Source: Prevotella sp. UBA1104 (GTDB lineage Bacteria > Bacteroidota > Bacteroidia > Bacteroidales > Bacteroidaceae). From it: a stretch of DNA of 33,756 nucleotides. The notes under the pieces are model-generated. The model searched no databases. It was not told the origin of the DNA and saw only the letters and a program-made list of their open reading frames with translations. Numbering within the stretch: position 1 is the stretch's first letter; each line of letters starts with the position of its first letter. The position numbers and the translations under genes were made by a program. The stretch spans positions 1-33,756 of the forward strand of contig DCBP01000079.1 of NCBI GenBank assembly GCA_002314055.1. The letters are read 5' to 3'. Of this stretch, positions 15,827 through 24,436 are shown in pieces.

Positions 15827-17731
15827 GTGAGTGACGACAAGTTTACCGGCATTCTGAAGGAATATTGGGGATACAACGACTTCAGAGGCATCCAACGGGA
15901 AATAATAGAGAGCATCAGTGCCGGAAAAGACACTCTGGGACTGATGCCTACCGGTGGAGGAAAATCCATTACCTTCCAGGTTCCAGCCCTGGCAAGCAAA
16001 GGGGTATGCATCGTCATAACCCCTCTTATTGCCTTGATGAAAGACCAGGTGAGCCATCTAAGGGAAAAAGGAATAAAAGCTTATGCCATATATGGAAGCA
16101 TGCAGCGAAACGAGATTGTCAATATACTGGACAATGCGGTTCTTGGAGGCGTTACACTATTGTATGTTTCGCCAGAAAGACTTTCGTCTGAACTGTTCCT
16201 CACAAAACTGAAACACATGAATGTTAGCTTCATAACAGTAGACGAAGCTCACTGCATAAGTCAATGGGGATACGACTTCAGACCATCTTACCTTTCGATA
16301 CGCTCCATCCGCGAAATAAAGCCAAAGGCTCCCGTTCTTGCCCTTACAGCCACTGCAACACCAGCCACTGTGGATGATATACAGGAGAAACTCGGTTTCA
16401 AAGAGAAGAATGTCTTCAAAATGAGCTTTGAGCGAAAGAACCTCGCCTATATCGTAAGAATTGCGGAAAACAAAAATGAGGAAATGCTGCACATCCTGAA
16501 TTCTGTCAACGGAAGCGCAATAGTCTATGTGTACAGCAGACAAAAGACTAAGGATGTAGCCGAATTTCTTGAAAAAAGCGGAATTAGCGCCACTTACTAC
16601 CATGCCGGACTTGAACACTCTACAAGAGACGAGCGACAGACGATGTGGCAAGAGGACAAAGTAAGGGTCATGGTGGCAACAAACGCATTCGGAATGGGTA
16701 TCGACAAACCGGATGTAAGACTCGTTATCCATATCGACTGCCCTGACTCTATTGAAGCTTACTTCCAGGAAGCTGGACGTGGCGGACGCGACGGGAAAAA
16801 GGCATACGCCGTTTTACTTTACAACAACCATGATAAAATAACTCTCTCAAAAAGAATCTCAGACAACTTCCCCGACAAGGATTATATTAAAAAGGTGTAT
16901 GAGCATCTCGCCTACTTCTTCCAAATTGGTGTTGGCAGTGGATACGGACACACATTTGAATTTAATATAGGAAAATTCTGCAATAACTTTAAGCATTTCC
17001 CTATAAGACTTGAGGCGGCTCTGAAAATTCTTGAAAAAGCCGGATACATAGAATACGACAGCAACGGAAATGAAAGGACCAGACTGATGTTTCTCGTGGA
17101 AAGAGACGAACTATATAAACTTAACGAACTTAGCAAGGAGCAAAACTCGGTTATTATCGCTACTCTAAGATGTTATAGCGGATTGTTCTCAAGCTATGCT
17201 ATTATCGACGAAGGACTTATCGCGCAAAAGGCTGGTATTGACAAGAATGAAGTATATTGTATTCTGAAAGAACTGGACAAGAAAAGGCTCGTCAGCTTCA
17301 TACCAGAGAAGAACGTTCCAAGAATAAAATATACACAAAACAGAGTAGATACCAAAGAGATAATTATATCAAAGGAGGTCTATGACATACGTAAAGAACT
17401 CTTCAAATGCCGCATCGAGGCCATTAACAAATATGCCGAAAACAATTACATGTGCCGAAGCAGACAACTGCTTAGATACTTTGGCGAAAACAAATCCAGC
17501 AACTGCAACCAATGCGATGTATGCATTGACAACAGGAAAATGACCAAAGAAGACAAAGAAGAATTGAAGGTCATAAGACAGGAAATCCTGAATCTTCTGT
17601 CTGACAAAAAAGAACACAATGTCGAAGAACTATACAAGATAAAACACGATTTGACAAAAATCGAACATGTTATCTACCACATGAGCGATGAAGAGGAAAT
17701 ATTCAATAACAACGGAAAACTGACTTTGTAA
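15827..17731 (+). CDS. recQ: RecQ-family ATP-dependent DNA helicase
   Basis: A 634-residue 3'-5' helicase. Motif I PTGGGKS is at 41-47, DEAH at 139-142 followed by the aromatic-rich loop CISQWGYDFRPSY, TATATPATVDDI is motif III, and QEAGRGGRDG is motif VI. The RecQ zinc-binding domain has CRSRQLLRYFGE and CNQCDVC. The C-terminus ends with a short helical segment (KIEHVIYHMSD) and no HRDC domain is seen, so this is a shorter form than E. coli-type or 700-residue Bacteroidetes RecQ. The start is GTG at 15827, the only in-frame start before the conserved YWGYNDFRGIQ. It follows recJ by 34 nt. Confidence 0.94.
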   Translation: MSDDKFTGILKEYWGYNDFRGIQREIIESISAGKDTLGLMPTGGGKSITFQVPALASKGVCIVITPLIALMKDQVSHLREKGIKAYAIYGSMQRNEIVNILDNAVLGGVTLLYVSPERLSSELFLTKLKHMNVSFITVDEAHCISQWGYDFRPSYLSIRSIREIKPKAPVLALTATATPATVDDIQEKLGFKEKNVFKMSFERKNLAYIVRIAENKNEEMLHILNSVNGSAIVYVYSRQKTKDVAEFLEKSGISATYYHAGLEHSTRDERQTMWQEDKVRVMVATNAFGMGIDKPDVRLVIHIDCPDSIEAYFQEAGRGGRDGKKAYAVLLYNNHDKITLSKRISDNFPDKDYIKKVYEHLAYFFQIGVGSGYGHTFEFNIGKFCNNFKHFPIRLEAALKILEKAGYIEYDSNGNERTRLMFLVERDELYKLNELSKEQNSVIIATLRCYSGLFSSYAIIDEGLIAQKAGIDKNEVYCILKELDKKRLVSFIPEKNVPRIKYTQNRVDTKEIIISKEVYDIRKELFKCRIEAINKYAENNYMCRSRQLLRYFGENKSSNCNQCDVCIDNRKMTKEDKEELKVIRQEILNLLSDKKEHNVEELYKIKHDLTKIEHVIYHMSDEEEIFNNNGKLTL

Positions 17732-17780
17732 GTAATCATGGCATGAAAATACAAAGAAAATAATTGCACACTAATATACA

Positions 17781-17830
17781 AAATGTGTTATTTATCTTTC
17801 AATTTAGAAGATATTTAACACATTTTTCTT
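17781..17830 (+). terminator. Terminator after recQ
   Basis: AAATGTGTTA (17781-17790) pairs with TAACACATTT (17816-17825), with an inner ATCTT/AAGAT pairing, followed by TTCTTT. It closes the recJ-recQ transcript. Confidence 0.75.
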
Positions 17831-17866
17831 TAAGTTATCAGTATTATTGAAAATAAACATATCAAA

Positions 17867-17899
17867 TTGTTTCTCTTTACAGAAAAACATGTACCTTTG
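17867..17899 (+). promoter_or_regulatory. Promoter of the ilv operon
   Basis: TACCTTTG (17892-17899) is a perfect -7 box. A TTG at 17867-17869 is the best -33 candidate, slightly too far at 22 bases. Expected start near 17905, leaving a leader of about 108 nt before ilvD. Confidence 0.65.
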
Positions 17900-17920
17900 T
17901 ACACCATTTCAAAAGAAAAT

Positions 17921-18016
17921 ATGCCATTTGCTGCACTAAAGCAAAGAATGGCAATATATAATAATAGGTATAAAGGCAAGATATACTTGCATAACTTAAT
18001 AAAAGAAACAAGATGA
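17921..18016 (+). CDS. Possible leader ORF of ilvD, 31 aa
   Basis: A 31-codon ORF begins with ATG shortly after the predicted transcript start and ends in a TGA that overlaps the ilvD ATG (ATGA, bases 18013-18016). The peptide begins MPFAALKQRMAIYNNRYKGK. It has a few Ile and Leu codons but no run, so it does not look like a classical branched-chain attenuator. The stop/start overlap would allow translational coupling. It may be chance. Confidence 0.3.
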   Translation: MPFAALKQRMAIYNNRYKGKIYLHNLIKETR

Positions 18017-19815
18017 AACATAAGCTGAGGAGTGCAGTATGCACAGAGGGAAGACGTATGGCTGGAGCCAGAGCCTTATGGGTTGCAACAGGAATGAAAC
18101 ACGAACAGTTCGGTAAACCAATCATCGCTATTGTAAACTCATTCACCCAGTTTGTGCCAGGACATACACACTTGCACGAAATAGGACAAGTGGTCAGAGA
18201 AGAAATTGAAAAGATGGGCTGCTATGCTGCCGAATTCAATACCATAGCCATTGACGACGGTATCGCCATGGGGCACGACGGTATGCTTTATTCTCTACCG
18301 TCAAGAGACATTATCGCTGACTCTGTAGAATATATGGTCAATGCACACAAGGCTGACGCCATGATCTGCATATCCAACTGCGACAAGGTTACACCTGGAA
18401 TGCTGATGGCGGCAATGAGACTTAATATCCCTACAGTTTTCTGTAGCGGCGGACCGATGGAAGCCGGTAAATGGAGAGGCGAGAATGCCGACCTTATCAC
18501 GGCTATGGTTAAAGGTGCCGACAAGAGCATCAGCGACGAAGAACTAAAGGAGATTGAAAGCTGCGCATGTCCTGGATGCGGTAGCTGCTCCGGAATGTTC
18601 ACGGCAAACTCAATGAACTCGCTTACCGAGGCTATCGGTATGAGCCTGCCGGGCAATGGAACCATTCTTGCTACCCACAAAAACAGAATACAACTGTTTA
18701 AGGATGCCGCAAGACAAATAGTAACGAATGCCCTTCGCTATTACGAGGATGGCGACGAGAGTGTACTTCCAAGAAACATCGCAACGAGAGACGCTTTTCT
18801 AAATGCCATGACTCTGGATATTGCCATGGGAGGAAGTACCAACACCGTCCTACATTTGCTCGCCGTTGCTCAAGAGGCAGAGACAGACTTCACAATGAAG
18901 GATATCGACTCGCTGAGCAGAAAAGTGCCTTGCCTCTGCAAACTGTCGCCAAACACACAAAAATACAGTGTGCAGGAATGTAACAGAGCTGGAGGTATCT
19001 TTGGAATAATGAATGAACTGGCTAAAGGAGGACTGATACACGAGGATGCAAAGCGAGTGGATGGAAAGACTATAGGCGAACAACTAAAAAAATACGATAT
19101 AACGGGAAATGATATTGACCCTGAAGCTGAAAGAATATATAAGAGCGCACCAGGAAGAAGATTCTCAACCAAGATGGGGTCGCAAGACGAACAATGGGAG
19201 TCTCTTGATACCGATCGTTCAGCAGGATGCATCCGCGACTTGGAACATGCCTACACAAAGGACGGCGGACTTGCCGTTTTGTTCGGAAACATTGCCCAAG
19301 ACGGATGCGTGGTGAAAACAGCTGGAGTTGACAGCGAACTCTGGCATTTCGAGGGACCGGCAAAAGTGTTCGACTCTCAAGAAGATGCCTGCGAAGGAAT
19401 TCTTGGTGGAAAGGTAAAGAAGGGCGACTGTGTGGTCATCACCCACGAGGGACCAAAAGGCGGACCGGGTATGCAGGAAATGCTCTACCCTACTTCTTAT
19501 ATCAAGAGCATGCACATGGGTAAGGAATGTGCACTTATCACAGACGGAAGATTCAGCGGAGGTACTTCAGGACTTAGTATCGGACATATCTCGCCGGAAG
19601 CTGCTGCAGGCGGAAACATCGGAAAAATCGTTGACGGCGACATCATCGAGATTGACATCCCTAATAGAAGCATTAACGTTAAGCTGTCTGAAGAGGAACT
19701 CGCCAACAGGGAACAGAGACCAATGACAAGGCAGCGCACCGTCAGCAAGGCGCTGAGGGCATACGCACAGAGTGTAAGTTCTGCCGACAAAGGCGGCGTA
19801 AGGGTTATTGAATAG
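18013..19815 (+). CDS. ilvD: Dihydroxy-acid dehydratase IlvD
   Basis: A 600-residue Fe-S dehydratase that converts dihydroxy-acids to 2-keto acids, the last common step of valine and isoleucine synthesis. Cluster ligands are visible: Cys123 in ISNCDKVTPG and the CPGCGSC motif at about 186-192. The substrate/Mg region is IAIDDGIAMGHDGM, and the C-terminal motif is ITDGRFSGGTSGLSIGHISPEAA. Length is typical for the bacterial enzyme. It is the first gene of the operon and 39 nt before ilvB. Its 3' end is part of a short tandem duplication. Confidence 0.98.
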   Translation: MKHKLRSAVCTEGRRMAGARALWVATGMKHEQFGKPIIAIVNSFTQFVPGHTHLHEIGQVVREEIEKMGCYAAEFNTIAIDDGIAMGHDGMLYSLPSRDIIADSVEYMVNAHKADAMICISNCDKVTPGMLMAAMRLNIPTVFCSGGPMEAGKWRGENADLITAMVKGADKSISDEELKEIESCACPGCGSCSGMFTANSMNSLTEAIGMSLPGNGTILATHKNRIQLFKDAARQIVTNALRYYEDGDESVLPRNIATRDAFLNAMTLDIAMGGSTNTVLHLLAVAQEAETDFTMKDIDSLSRKVPCLCKLSPNTQKYSVQECNRAGGIFGIMNELAKGGLIHEDAKRVDGKTIGEQLKKYDITGNDIDPEAERIYKSAPGRRFSTKMGSQDEQWESLDTDRSAGCIRDLEHAYTKDGGLAVLFGNIAQDGCVVKTAGVDSELWHFEGPAKVFDSQEDACEGILGGKVKKGDCVVITHEGPKGGPGMQEMLYPTSYIKSMHMGKECALITDGRFSGGTSGLSIGHISPEAAAGGNIGKIVDGDIIEIDIPNRSINVKLSEEELANREQRPMTRQRTVSKALRAYAQSVSSADKGGVRVIE

Positions 19816-19842
19816 AAAAGGCATAAGGGTTATTGAATAGAA
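19795..19842 (+). repeat. Tandem duplication spanning the ilvD stop codon
   Basis: A 23-nt word at 19795-19817 recurs at 19820-19842 with one mismatch (GGCGTAAGGG versus GGCATAAGGG), a 25-nt period. It includes RVIE and the TAG stop of ilvD, so the ilvD tail is present twice before ilvB. Confidence 0.9.
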
Positions 19843-19854
19843 GAAAGGAAAAAG

Positions 19855-21570
19855 ATGACAAACAACAATATAACAGGTGCAGAGGCACTTATGCGCTCAC
19901 TTGCCGCCGAAGGGGTTGATACAATCTTCGGTTACCCTGGCGGAGCGATAATGCCTGTATACGACAAACTTTACGACTATACAAGAGGCGACAACAAAAC
20001 ATTCAACCATATACTTGTTCGCCACGAACAGGCTGCCATCCATGCTGCCGAAGGCTACTCAAGGGTCAGCGGGAAAGTTGGAGTATGCCTTGTAACGAGC
20101 GGACCGGGAGCTACAAACACTCTTACCGGTGTTGCTGACGCAATGATGGACTCTACCCCACTTGTGGTCATAGCCGGTCAGGTTGGTGTCGATGCCCTTG
20201 GTACTGATGCATTTCAGGAAGTAGACCTCGTAGGTTTGGCACAGCCAATAAGCAAATGGAGCTACCAGATTCGCAAAGCCGAAGATATAGCATGGGCAGT
20301 AAGCCGTGCATTCTATATCGCTAAGTCTGGAAGACCAGGACCTGTTGTGTTGGATTTCCCCAAAAACGCACAAGTTAGCAAAACCGACTACGAGCCTCAA
20401 CACATCAACTTCATAAGAAGTTACGATGCCTATCCAGAACTTGACATGAATAAAGTAAAGGAGGCTGCCGACATTATAAATAATGCGAAGAAGCCATTGG
20501 CACTCGTTGGACATGGTGTAGAAATCGGCAATGCACAAGATGAGCTCATTGATTTTCTTGAAAAGGCGGATATCCCTGCAGCAAGAACCCTGTTGGGATT
20601 GTCGGCACTCCCGTCTAACCACCCTCTTAATATGGGAATGCTCGGAATGCACGGCAATTATGCCCCAAATATAAAGGAGCAGGAATGTGATGTGCTGATT
20701 GCTATAGGAATGAGATTTAGCGACCGTGTTACTTGCAACATTGACACGTATGCCAAACAAGCTAAGATTATCCATCTTGACATCGATGAATCGGAAATAG
20801 ACAAAAACATAAAGACCACAGTGGCTGTCGTTGCCGACTGCAAGGAGTCTTTGCCGGCAATCACAAAGTTGCTGAAGAAAAATGTGCATCGGGAATGGCG
20901 AGACAGCTTTAAGCCTCTTTACAAGATGGAATACGACAAAGTTATCGAACCCGCCATCCACCCTAAAAGCGGAATGTTGCTGATGGGCGAAGTGGTAAAT
21001 GCCGTGGCTGAGGCTACTAAAGGCGACGCAGTTCTCGTTAACGATGTGGGACAAAACCAGATGTTCTCGGCAAGATACTTCAAATACAACAAGAAGCTGT
21101 CTATTGCAACAAGTGGCGGTCTCGGCACTATGGGCTTCGGACTGCCTGCTGCCGTCGGGGCAACATTCGGTGCACCGAAACGGACAGTATGCCTGTTTAC
21201 CGGTGACGGAGGCTTTCAGATGAGCATCCAGGAACTGGGCACGATAATGGAACAACAGGCACCGGTAAAGATCATTCTGATGAACAACAATTATCTCGGC
21301 AACGTCAGACAATGGCAGGACATGTTCTTTGGCGGCAGGAAATCGTTCACAAAGATGATGAACCCGCAATATAAATCAATTAGTGAAGCTTACGGCATCC
21401 CGTATGCCCTGTCTGTTACAAGGGATGAGCTGAAGGAAAATATCCAGAGAATGCTTTCAACCGACGGACCGTTCATAATGGAGTGTGCCATCAAAGAGGA
21501 AGACAACGTGCTGCCTATGACTCCACCGGGAAAATCTGTTGACGAGATGCTATTGGAAATTAACATTTGA
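19855..21570 (+). CDS. ilvB: Acetolactate synthase large (catalytic) subunit
   Basis: A 571-residue ThDP enzyme that condenses pyruvate with pyruvate or 2-ketobutyrate, the first committed step of branched-chain synthesis. Cofactor-activating Glu58 is in VRHEQAAIHAAEGYSR. The FAD-binding middle domain is present (about 190-330). The ThDP/Mg motif is FTGDGGFQMS...MNNNYLGNVRQW. The biosynthetic type is indicated by the adjacent small subunit. Its stop is 5 nt before the ilvN ATG. Confidence 0.97.
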   Translation: MTNNNITGAEALMRSLAAEGVDTIFGYPGGAIMPVYDKLYDYTRGDNKTFNHILVRHEQAAIHAAEGYSRVSGKVGVCLVTSGPGATNTLTGVADAMMDSTPLVVIAGQVGVDALGTDAFQEVDLVGLAQPISKWSYQIRKAEDIAWAVSRAFYIAKSGRPGPVVLDFPKNAQVSKTDYEPQHINFIRSYDAYPELDMNKVKEAADIINNAKKPLALVGHGVEIGNAQDELIDFLEKADIPAARTLLGLSALPSNHPLNMGMLGMHGNYAPNIKEQECDVLIAIGMRFSDRVTCNIDTYAKQAKIIHLDIDESEIDKNIKTTVAVVADCKESLPAITKLLKKNVHREWRDSFKPLYKMEYDKVIEPAIHPKSGMLLMGEVVNAVAEATKGDAVLVNDVGQNQMFSARYFKYNKKLSIATSGGLGTMGFGLPAAVGATFGAPKRTVCLFTGDGGFQMSIQELGTIMEQQAPVKIILMNNNYLGNVRQWQDMFFGGRKSFTKMMNPQYKSISEAYGIPYALSVTRDELKENIQRMLSTDGPFIMECAIKEEDNVLPMTPPGKSVDEMLLEINI

Positions 21571-21575
21571 CGTGT

Positions 21576-22148
21576 ATGGAAGGAAAAGAAAGAAAACTAT
21601 ATACCTTATTGGTATACTCCGAGAATATAGCCGGTCTGCTTAACCAGATAACGGCAGTGTTCACAAGAAGACAGATTAATATCGAAAGCCTCAACGTATC
21701 AGCGTCGAGCATCAAAGGTGTACACAAATATACAATTACCGTATGGAGCGACGAGGAGCAGATTCTGCTTGTAACAAAACAGATTGAAAAGAAAATTGAT
21801 GTCATAAAGGCTGATTACTATACCGACGATCAACTCTTTATAAGAGAAGTCGGACTGTTCAAGCTCTCTACGCAGATAATTATGGACAACCCGGAAATCT
21901 CAAGAATCATACGGCATGCTGATGCTCACATCGTGGAAGTAAATCCCACTTTCTGTGCGGCAATGCAGAACGGAAGGACGGAGGAAATTACCGGACTGTA
22001 TCATGAACTGCAAAAATACAACTGCGTACTTCAATATACAAGAAGCGGACGTATCGCCATAACAAGAAACCCTGTGGAAGAAGTCAGCGACTTCCTCGAA
22101 CTTCAGGAAAAACGAAAAACCAATAAAACAGATGAAAACATTGGATAA
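21576..22148 (+). CDS. ilvN: Acetolactate synthase small (regulatory) subunit
   Basis: A 190-residue regulatory subunit. The N-terminal ACT domain is YTLLVYSENIAGLLNQITAV...INIESLNVS (about residues 8-80), which in this family senses valine. A second ACT-like region follows (about 80-160). The ATG at 21576 is preferred over a TTG at 21567 that overlaps the ilvB stop, because EGKERKLYTLLVYSEN is the normal start. The 3' end overlaps the thioesterase gene by 17 nt. Confidence 0.95.
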   Translation: MEGKERKLYTLLVYSENIAGLLNQITAVFTRRQINIESLNVSASSIKGVHKYTITVWSDEEQILLVTKQIEKKIDVIKADYYTDDQLFIREVGLFKLSTQIIMDNPEISRIIRHADAHIVEVNPTFCAAMQNGRTEEITGLYHELQKYNCVLQYTRSGRIAITRNPVEEVSDFLELQEKRKTNKTDENIG

Positions 22149-22902
22149 AATAGGAAGATACGGATTCCTCGCAGAACCATTCCACTGCGATTTCTCAAAG
22201 CGACTGTTTATCGGACACCTTGGAAACCACTTGCTGAATGCCGCAGACTTCCACTCTAACGACCGCGACTTCGGCATGAACTATCTAAATCCAATCCACA
22301 AGACGTGGGTACTCTCCCGACTTGCCATAGAGATGGACGACATGCCTATGGCTTATGATAAATTCGATGTCGAAACATGGGTGGAAAGTGCCATGAGATA
22401 CTTCACGAACAGGGATTTCCGCATCTCAAGCCCCGACGACAAAATAGTATACGGATACGGAAGAAGCATCTGGGCGATGATTGACACCTGCACGAGGCAA
22501 CCGCAAAACATTATGGAAATTCGCAATGGTGAGATTGAGCAATATATCGACAAGGATAAAGAATGCCCTATCGCTCCACTGTCAAGGGTGAAGATGAGCA
22601 AGGAAGCTCAACTTGTGCGGACTATAGACACCAATTACAGCGATGTCGACGTAAACGGACACATCAACAGCGTGAAGTATATTGAGCATGTGCTCGATCT
22701 CTTTACTCTCGATTGGTATAAGACACATAGAGTCAAGCGCTTCGATATTGCCTATGTGGCTGAAAGCTACTATGGCGACAAGCTTAGTTTCTATAAAGAA
22801 GAAGTGGACGACAATACTTTCCATATCAGAATAACGAAGACAAACAGTGAGGCAAACGACGTGGAAGTAGTGAGAAGTATGGTTAAATTCATAAAAGATT
22901 GA
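22132..22902 (+). CDS. Acyl-ACP thioesterase (FatA/FatB-type, double hot-dog)
   Basis: A 256-residue thioesterase that releases fatty acids from acyl carrier protein. The N-terminal hot-dog (about 1-130) has WVLSRLAIEMDDMP and YFTNRDFRI. The C-terminal hot-dog carries the active-site region DVDVNGHINSVKYIEHVLD with the Asn and His expected of the plant-type family. There is no signal peptide, so it acts in the cytosol. It overlaps ilvN by 17 nt and precedes ilvC, so it is embedded in the branched-chain operon. A link between branched-chain precursors and release of branched fatty acids is suggested by context but not shown. Confidence 0.9.
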   Translation: MKTLDKIGRYGFLAEPFHCDFSKRLFIGHLGNHLLNAADFHSNDRDFGMNYLNPIHKTWVLSRLAIEMDDMPMAYDKFDVETWVESAMRYFTNRDFRISSPDDKIVYGYGRSIWAMIDTCTRQPQNIMEIRNGEIEQYIDKDKECPIAPLSRVKMSKEAQLVRTIDTNYSDVDVNGHINSVKYIEHVLDLFTLDWYKTHRVKRFDIAYVAESYYGDKLSFYKEEVDDNTFHIRITKTNSEANDVEVVRSMVKFIKD

Positions 22903-22909
22903 AATAAAA

Positions 22910-22941
22910 TTTGGTTATTTAGTTTTAAATTCATACCTTTG
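22910..22941 (+). promoter_or_regulatory. Internal promoter before ilvC
   Basis: TTTG (22910-22913), 20 bases, TACCTTTG (22934-22941): a near-ideal -33/-7 pair right after the thioesterase stop, about 80 bases before the ilvC ATG. ilvC can therefore be expressed separately from the rest of the operon. Confidence 0.85.
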
Positions 22942-23020
22942 CGCCCACAATAATAACAAACATAAATTAATAACATATACATGCCTATATAAAAGGCATA
23001 AGAACTAAAACATTACGATT

Positions 23021-24064
23021 ATGGCAGAAATGAATTTCGGTGGCGTTATCGAGACAGTTGTCACCAGCAAGGAATTTTCTTTAGAGAAAGCACGTGAAGT
23101 TTTGAAGAATGAAACGATTGCAGTATTGGGCTACGGCATCCAAGGTCCTGGTCAGGCATGCAATCTGCGCGATAATGGTTTCAATGTAATTGTTGGTCAG
23201 CGCGAAGGAAAGACATACGACAAGGCCGTTGCCGACGGATGGGTACCGGGCAAGACCCTGTTCTCTATCGAGGAGGCTGCCGAGAAGGGGACTATCATCT
23301 GCATGTTGCTCTCAGATGCCGGTCAGATTCAGGTATGGCCTAAGATTAAGAAATACCTCACAAAGGGTAAGACACTGTACTATTCACATGGTTTTGCCAT
23401 CAACTGGAACGACCGTACCGGTGTTGTCCCACCAGAGGACGTAGACGTTATCATGGTTGCGCCTAAGGGTTCGGGAACTTCTCTGCGCACAATGTTCTGC
23501 GAAGGCAGAGGACTTAACTGCTCATACGCCGTTTATCAGGATGCTTCCGGCAATGCAGAAGACAAGACTATCGCCTTCGGTATCGGTATCGGAGCCGGAT
23601 ATCTGTTCAAGACAACATTCCAGCGCGAGGCAACATCCGACCTTACCGGTGAGCGCGGTTCGCTGATGGGTGCTATCGAGGGCTTGTTCGAGGCACAGTA
23701 TGAGGTTCTCCGCGAACACGGACACTCTCCATCAGAGGCTTTCAACGAGACTATCGAAGAGCTGACCCAGAGCCTTATGCCTTTGTTCGGCGAGAAAGGA
23801 ATGGACTGGATGTATGCCAACTGCTCTACAACTGCACAGCGCGGTGCGCTCGACTGGGCTCCACGTTTCCGCGAAGCCATCAAGCCAGTTATGGAATGGC
23901 TATACCTTTCGGTTAAGACCGGTAATGAGGCACAGATTTCTATCGACAGTAATTCTAAGCCAGACTATCGCGAGAAGCTGAATGCCGAGCTGAAGGCTAT
24001 GCGCGAAAGCGAAATGTGGCGTACTGGAGTAACCGTAAGACAGTTGCGCCCAGAGAATAACTAA
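23021..24064 (+). CDS. ilvC: Ketol-acid reductoisomerase IlvC (class I)
   Basis: A 347-residue NAD(P)H enzyme that isomerises and reduces acetolactate or acetohydroxybutyrate. The Rossmann motif is VLGYGIQGPGQACNLRDNG, with a cofactor loop GQREGKTYDKA. Mg ligands lie in DLTGERGSLMG (Asp and Glu) and in ETIEELTQSLMP. The knotted C-terminal domain is the short class I type. It ends the ilv operon and has its own promoter. Confidence 0.97.
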   Translation: MAEMNFGGVIETVVTSKEFSLEKAREVLKNETIAVLGYGIQGPGQACNLRDNGFNVIVGQREGKTYDKAVADGWVPGKTLFSIEEAAEKGTIICMLLSDAGQIQVWPKIKKYLTKGKTLYYSHGFAINWNDRTGVVPPEDVDVIMVAPKGSGTSLRTMFCEGRGLNCSYAVYQDASGNAEDKTIAFGIGIGAGYLFKTTFQREATSDLTGERGSLMGAIEGLFEAQYEVLREHGHSPSEAFNETIEELTQSLMPLFGEKGMDWMYANCSTTAQRGALDWAPRFREAIKPVMEWLYLSVKTGNEAQISIDSNSKPDYREKLNAELKAMRESEMWRTGVTVRQLRPENN

Positions 24065-24109
24065 TCAAGAATCACGCTTGTGTTATAACAAGCAAACCGA
24101 TATTCAAGC

Positions 24110-24147
24110 GAATGCCCCTCTATCTTTTGCAAGACAGAGGGGCATTC
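24110..24147 (+). terminator. Hairpin after ilvC
   Basis: GAATGCCCCTCT (24110-24121) pairs with AGAGGGGCATTC (24136-24147), 12 bp perfect, 14-nt loop. No strong T tract follows, so it may be a terminator or a transcript-end stabiliser. Confidence 0.65.
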
Positions 24148-24257
24148 ATGTCAAACTATAATCCTTACTAATACGCTAAATGTCTATATCAAAAATCTTA
24201 TATTCCTACGACCTATTAAATTATCTACAACGAATAAATACTTTCATTATAGAAAAC

Positions 24258-24287
24258 AAGCCTCAAAATCGGTAGACTTTGAGGCTT
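24258..24287 (-). terminator. Terminator of tRNA-Cys
   Basis: AAGCCTCAAA and its complement (24258-24267, 24278-24287) form a 10-bp stem; on the minus strand GTTTTCT follows. It lies just past the tRNA 3' end. Confidence 0.8.
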
Positions 24288-24290
24288 TTC

Positions 24291-24364
24291 TGGAGGTACC
24301 TAGCAGAGTCGAACTGCTCTACACGGTTTTGCAGACCGTTACCTAACCGATCGGCCAAGGTACC
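24291..24364 (-). tRNA. tRNA-Cys (GCA)
   Basis: A 74-nt tRNA including an encoded CCA (24293-24291). Acceptor stem GGTACCT/AGGTACC, D-arm GCC...GGT with a GG-containing loop, anticodon stem ACGGT/ACCGT around CTGCAAA giving anticodon GCA, T-arm AGCAG/CTGCT with loop TTCGACT. All stems pair. Confidence 0.97.
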
Positions 24365-24382
24365 ATTTCGTAATTGCGAGTG

Positions 24383-24413
24383 CAAAGGTAGTGATTTTAT
24401 TTTAAACCTCAAA
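24383..24413 (-). promoter_or_regulatory. Promoter of tRNA-Cys
   Basis: On the minus strand TTTG (24413-24410), 19 bases, then TACCTTTG (24390-24383), giving a start about 12 nt before the tRNA 5' end. Confidence 0.85.
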
Positions 24414-24436
24414 ATTTTTGGAGAAAAATATTTGCT

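Noticed and set aside
17900..18012. T-box or branched-chain attenuator before ilvD
   Set aside because: No T-box TGGNACC-type motif, no run of Leu/Val/Ile codons and no intrinsic terminator between promoter and gene.
20059..21369. A 436-codon minus-strand ORF
   Set aside because: Antisense shadow of ilvB, very rich in Cys/His/Ser, no family resemblance.
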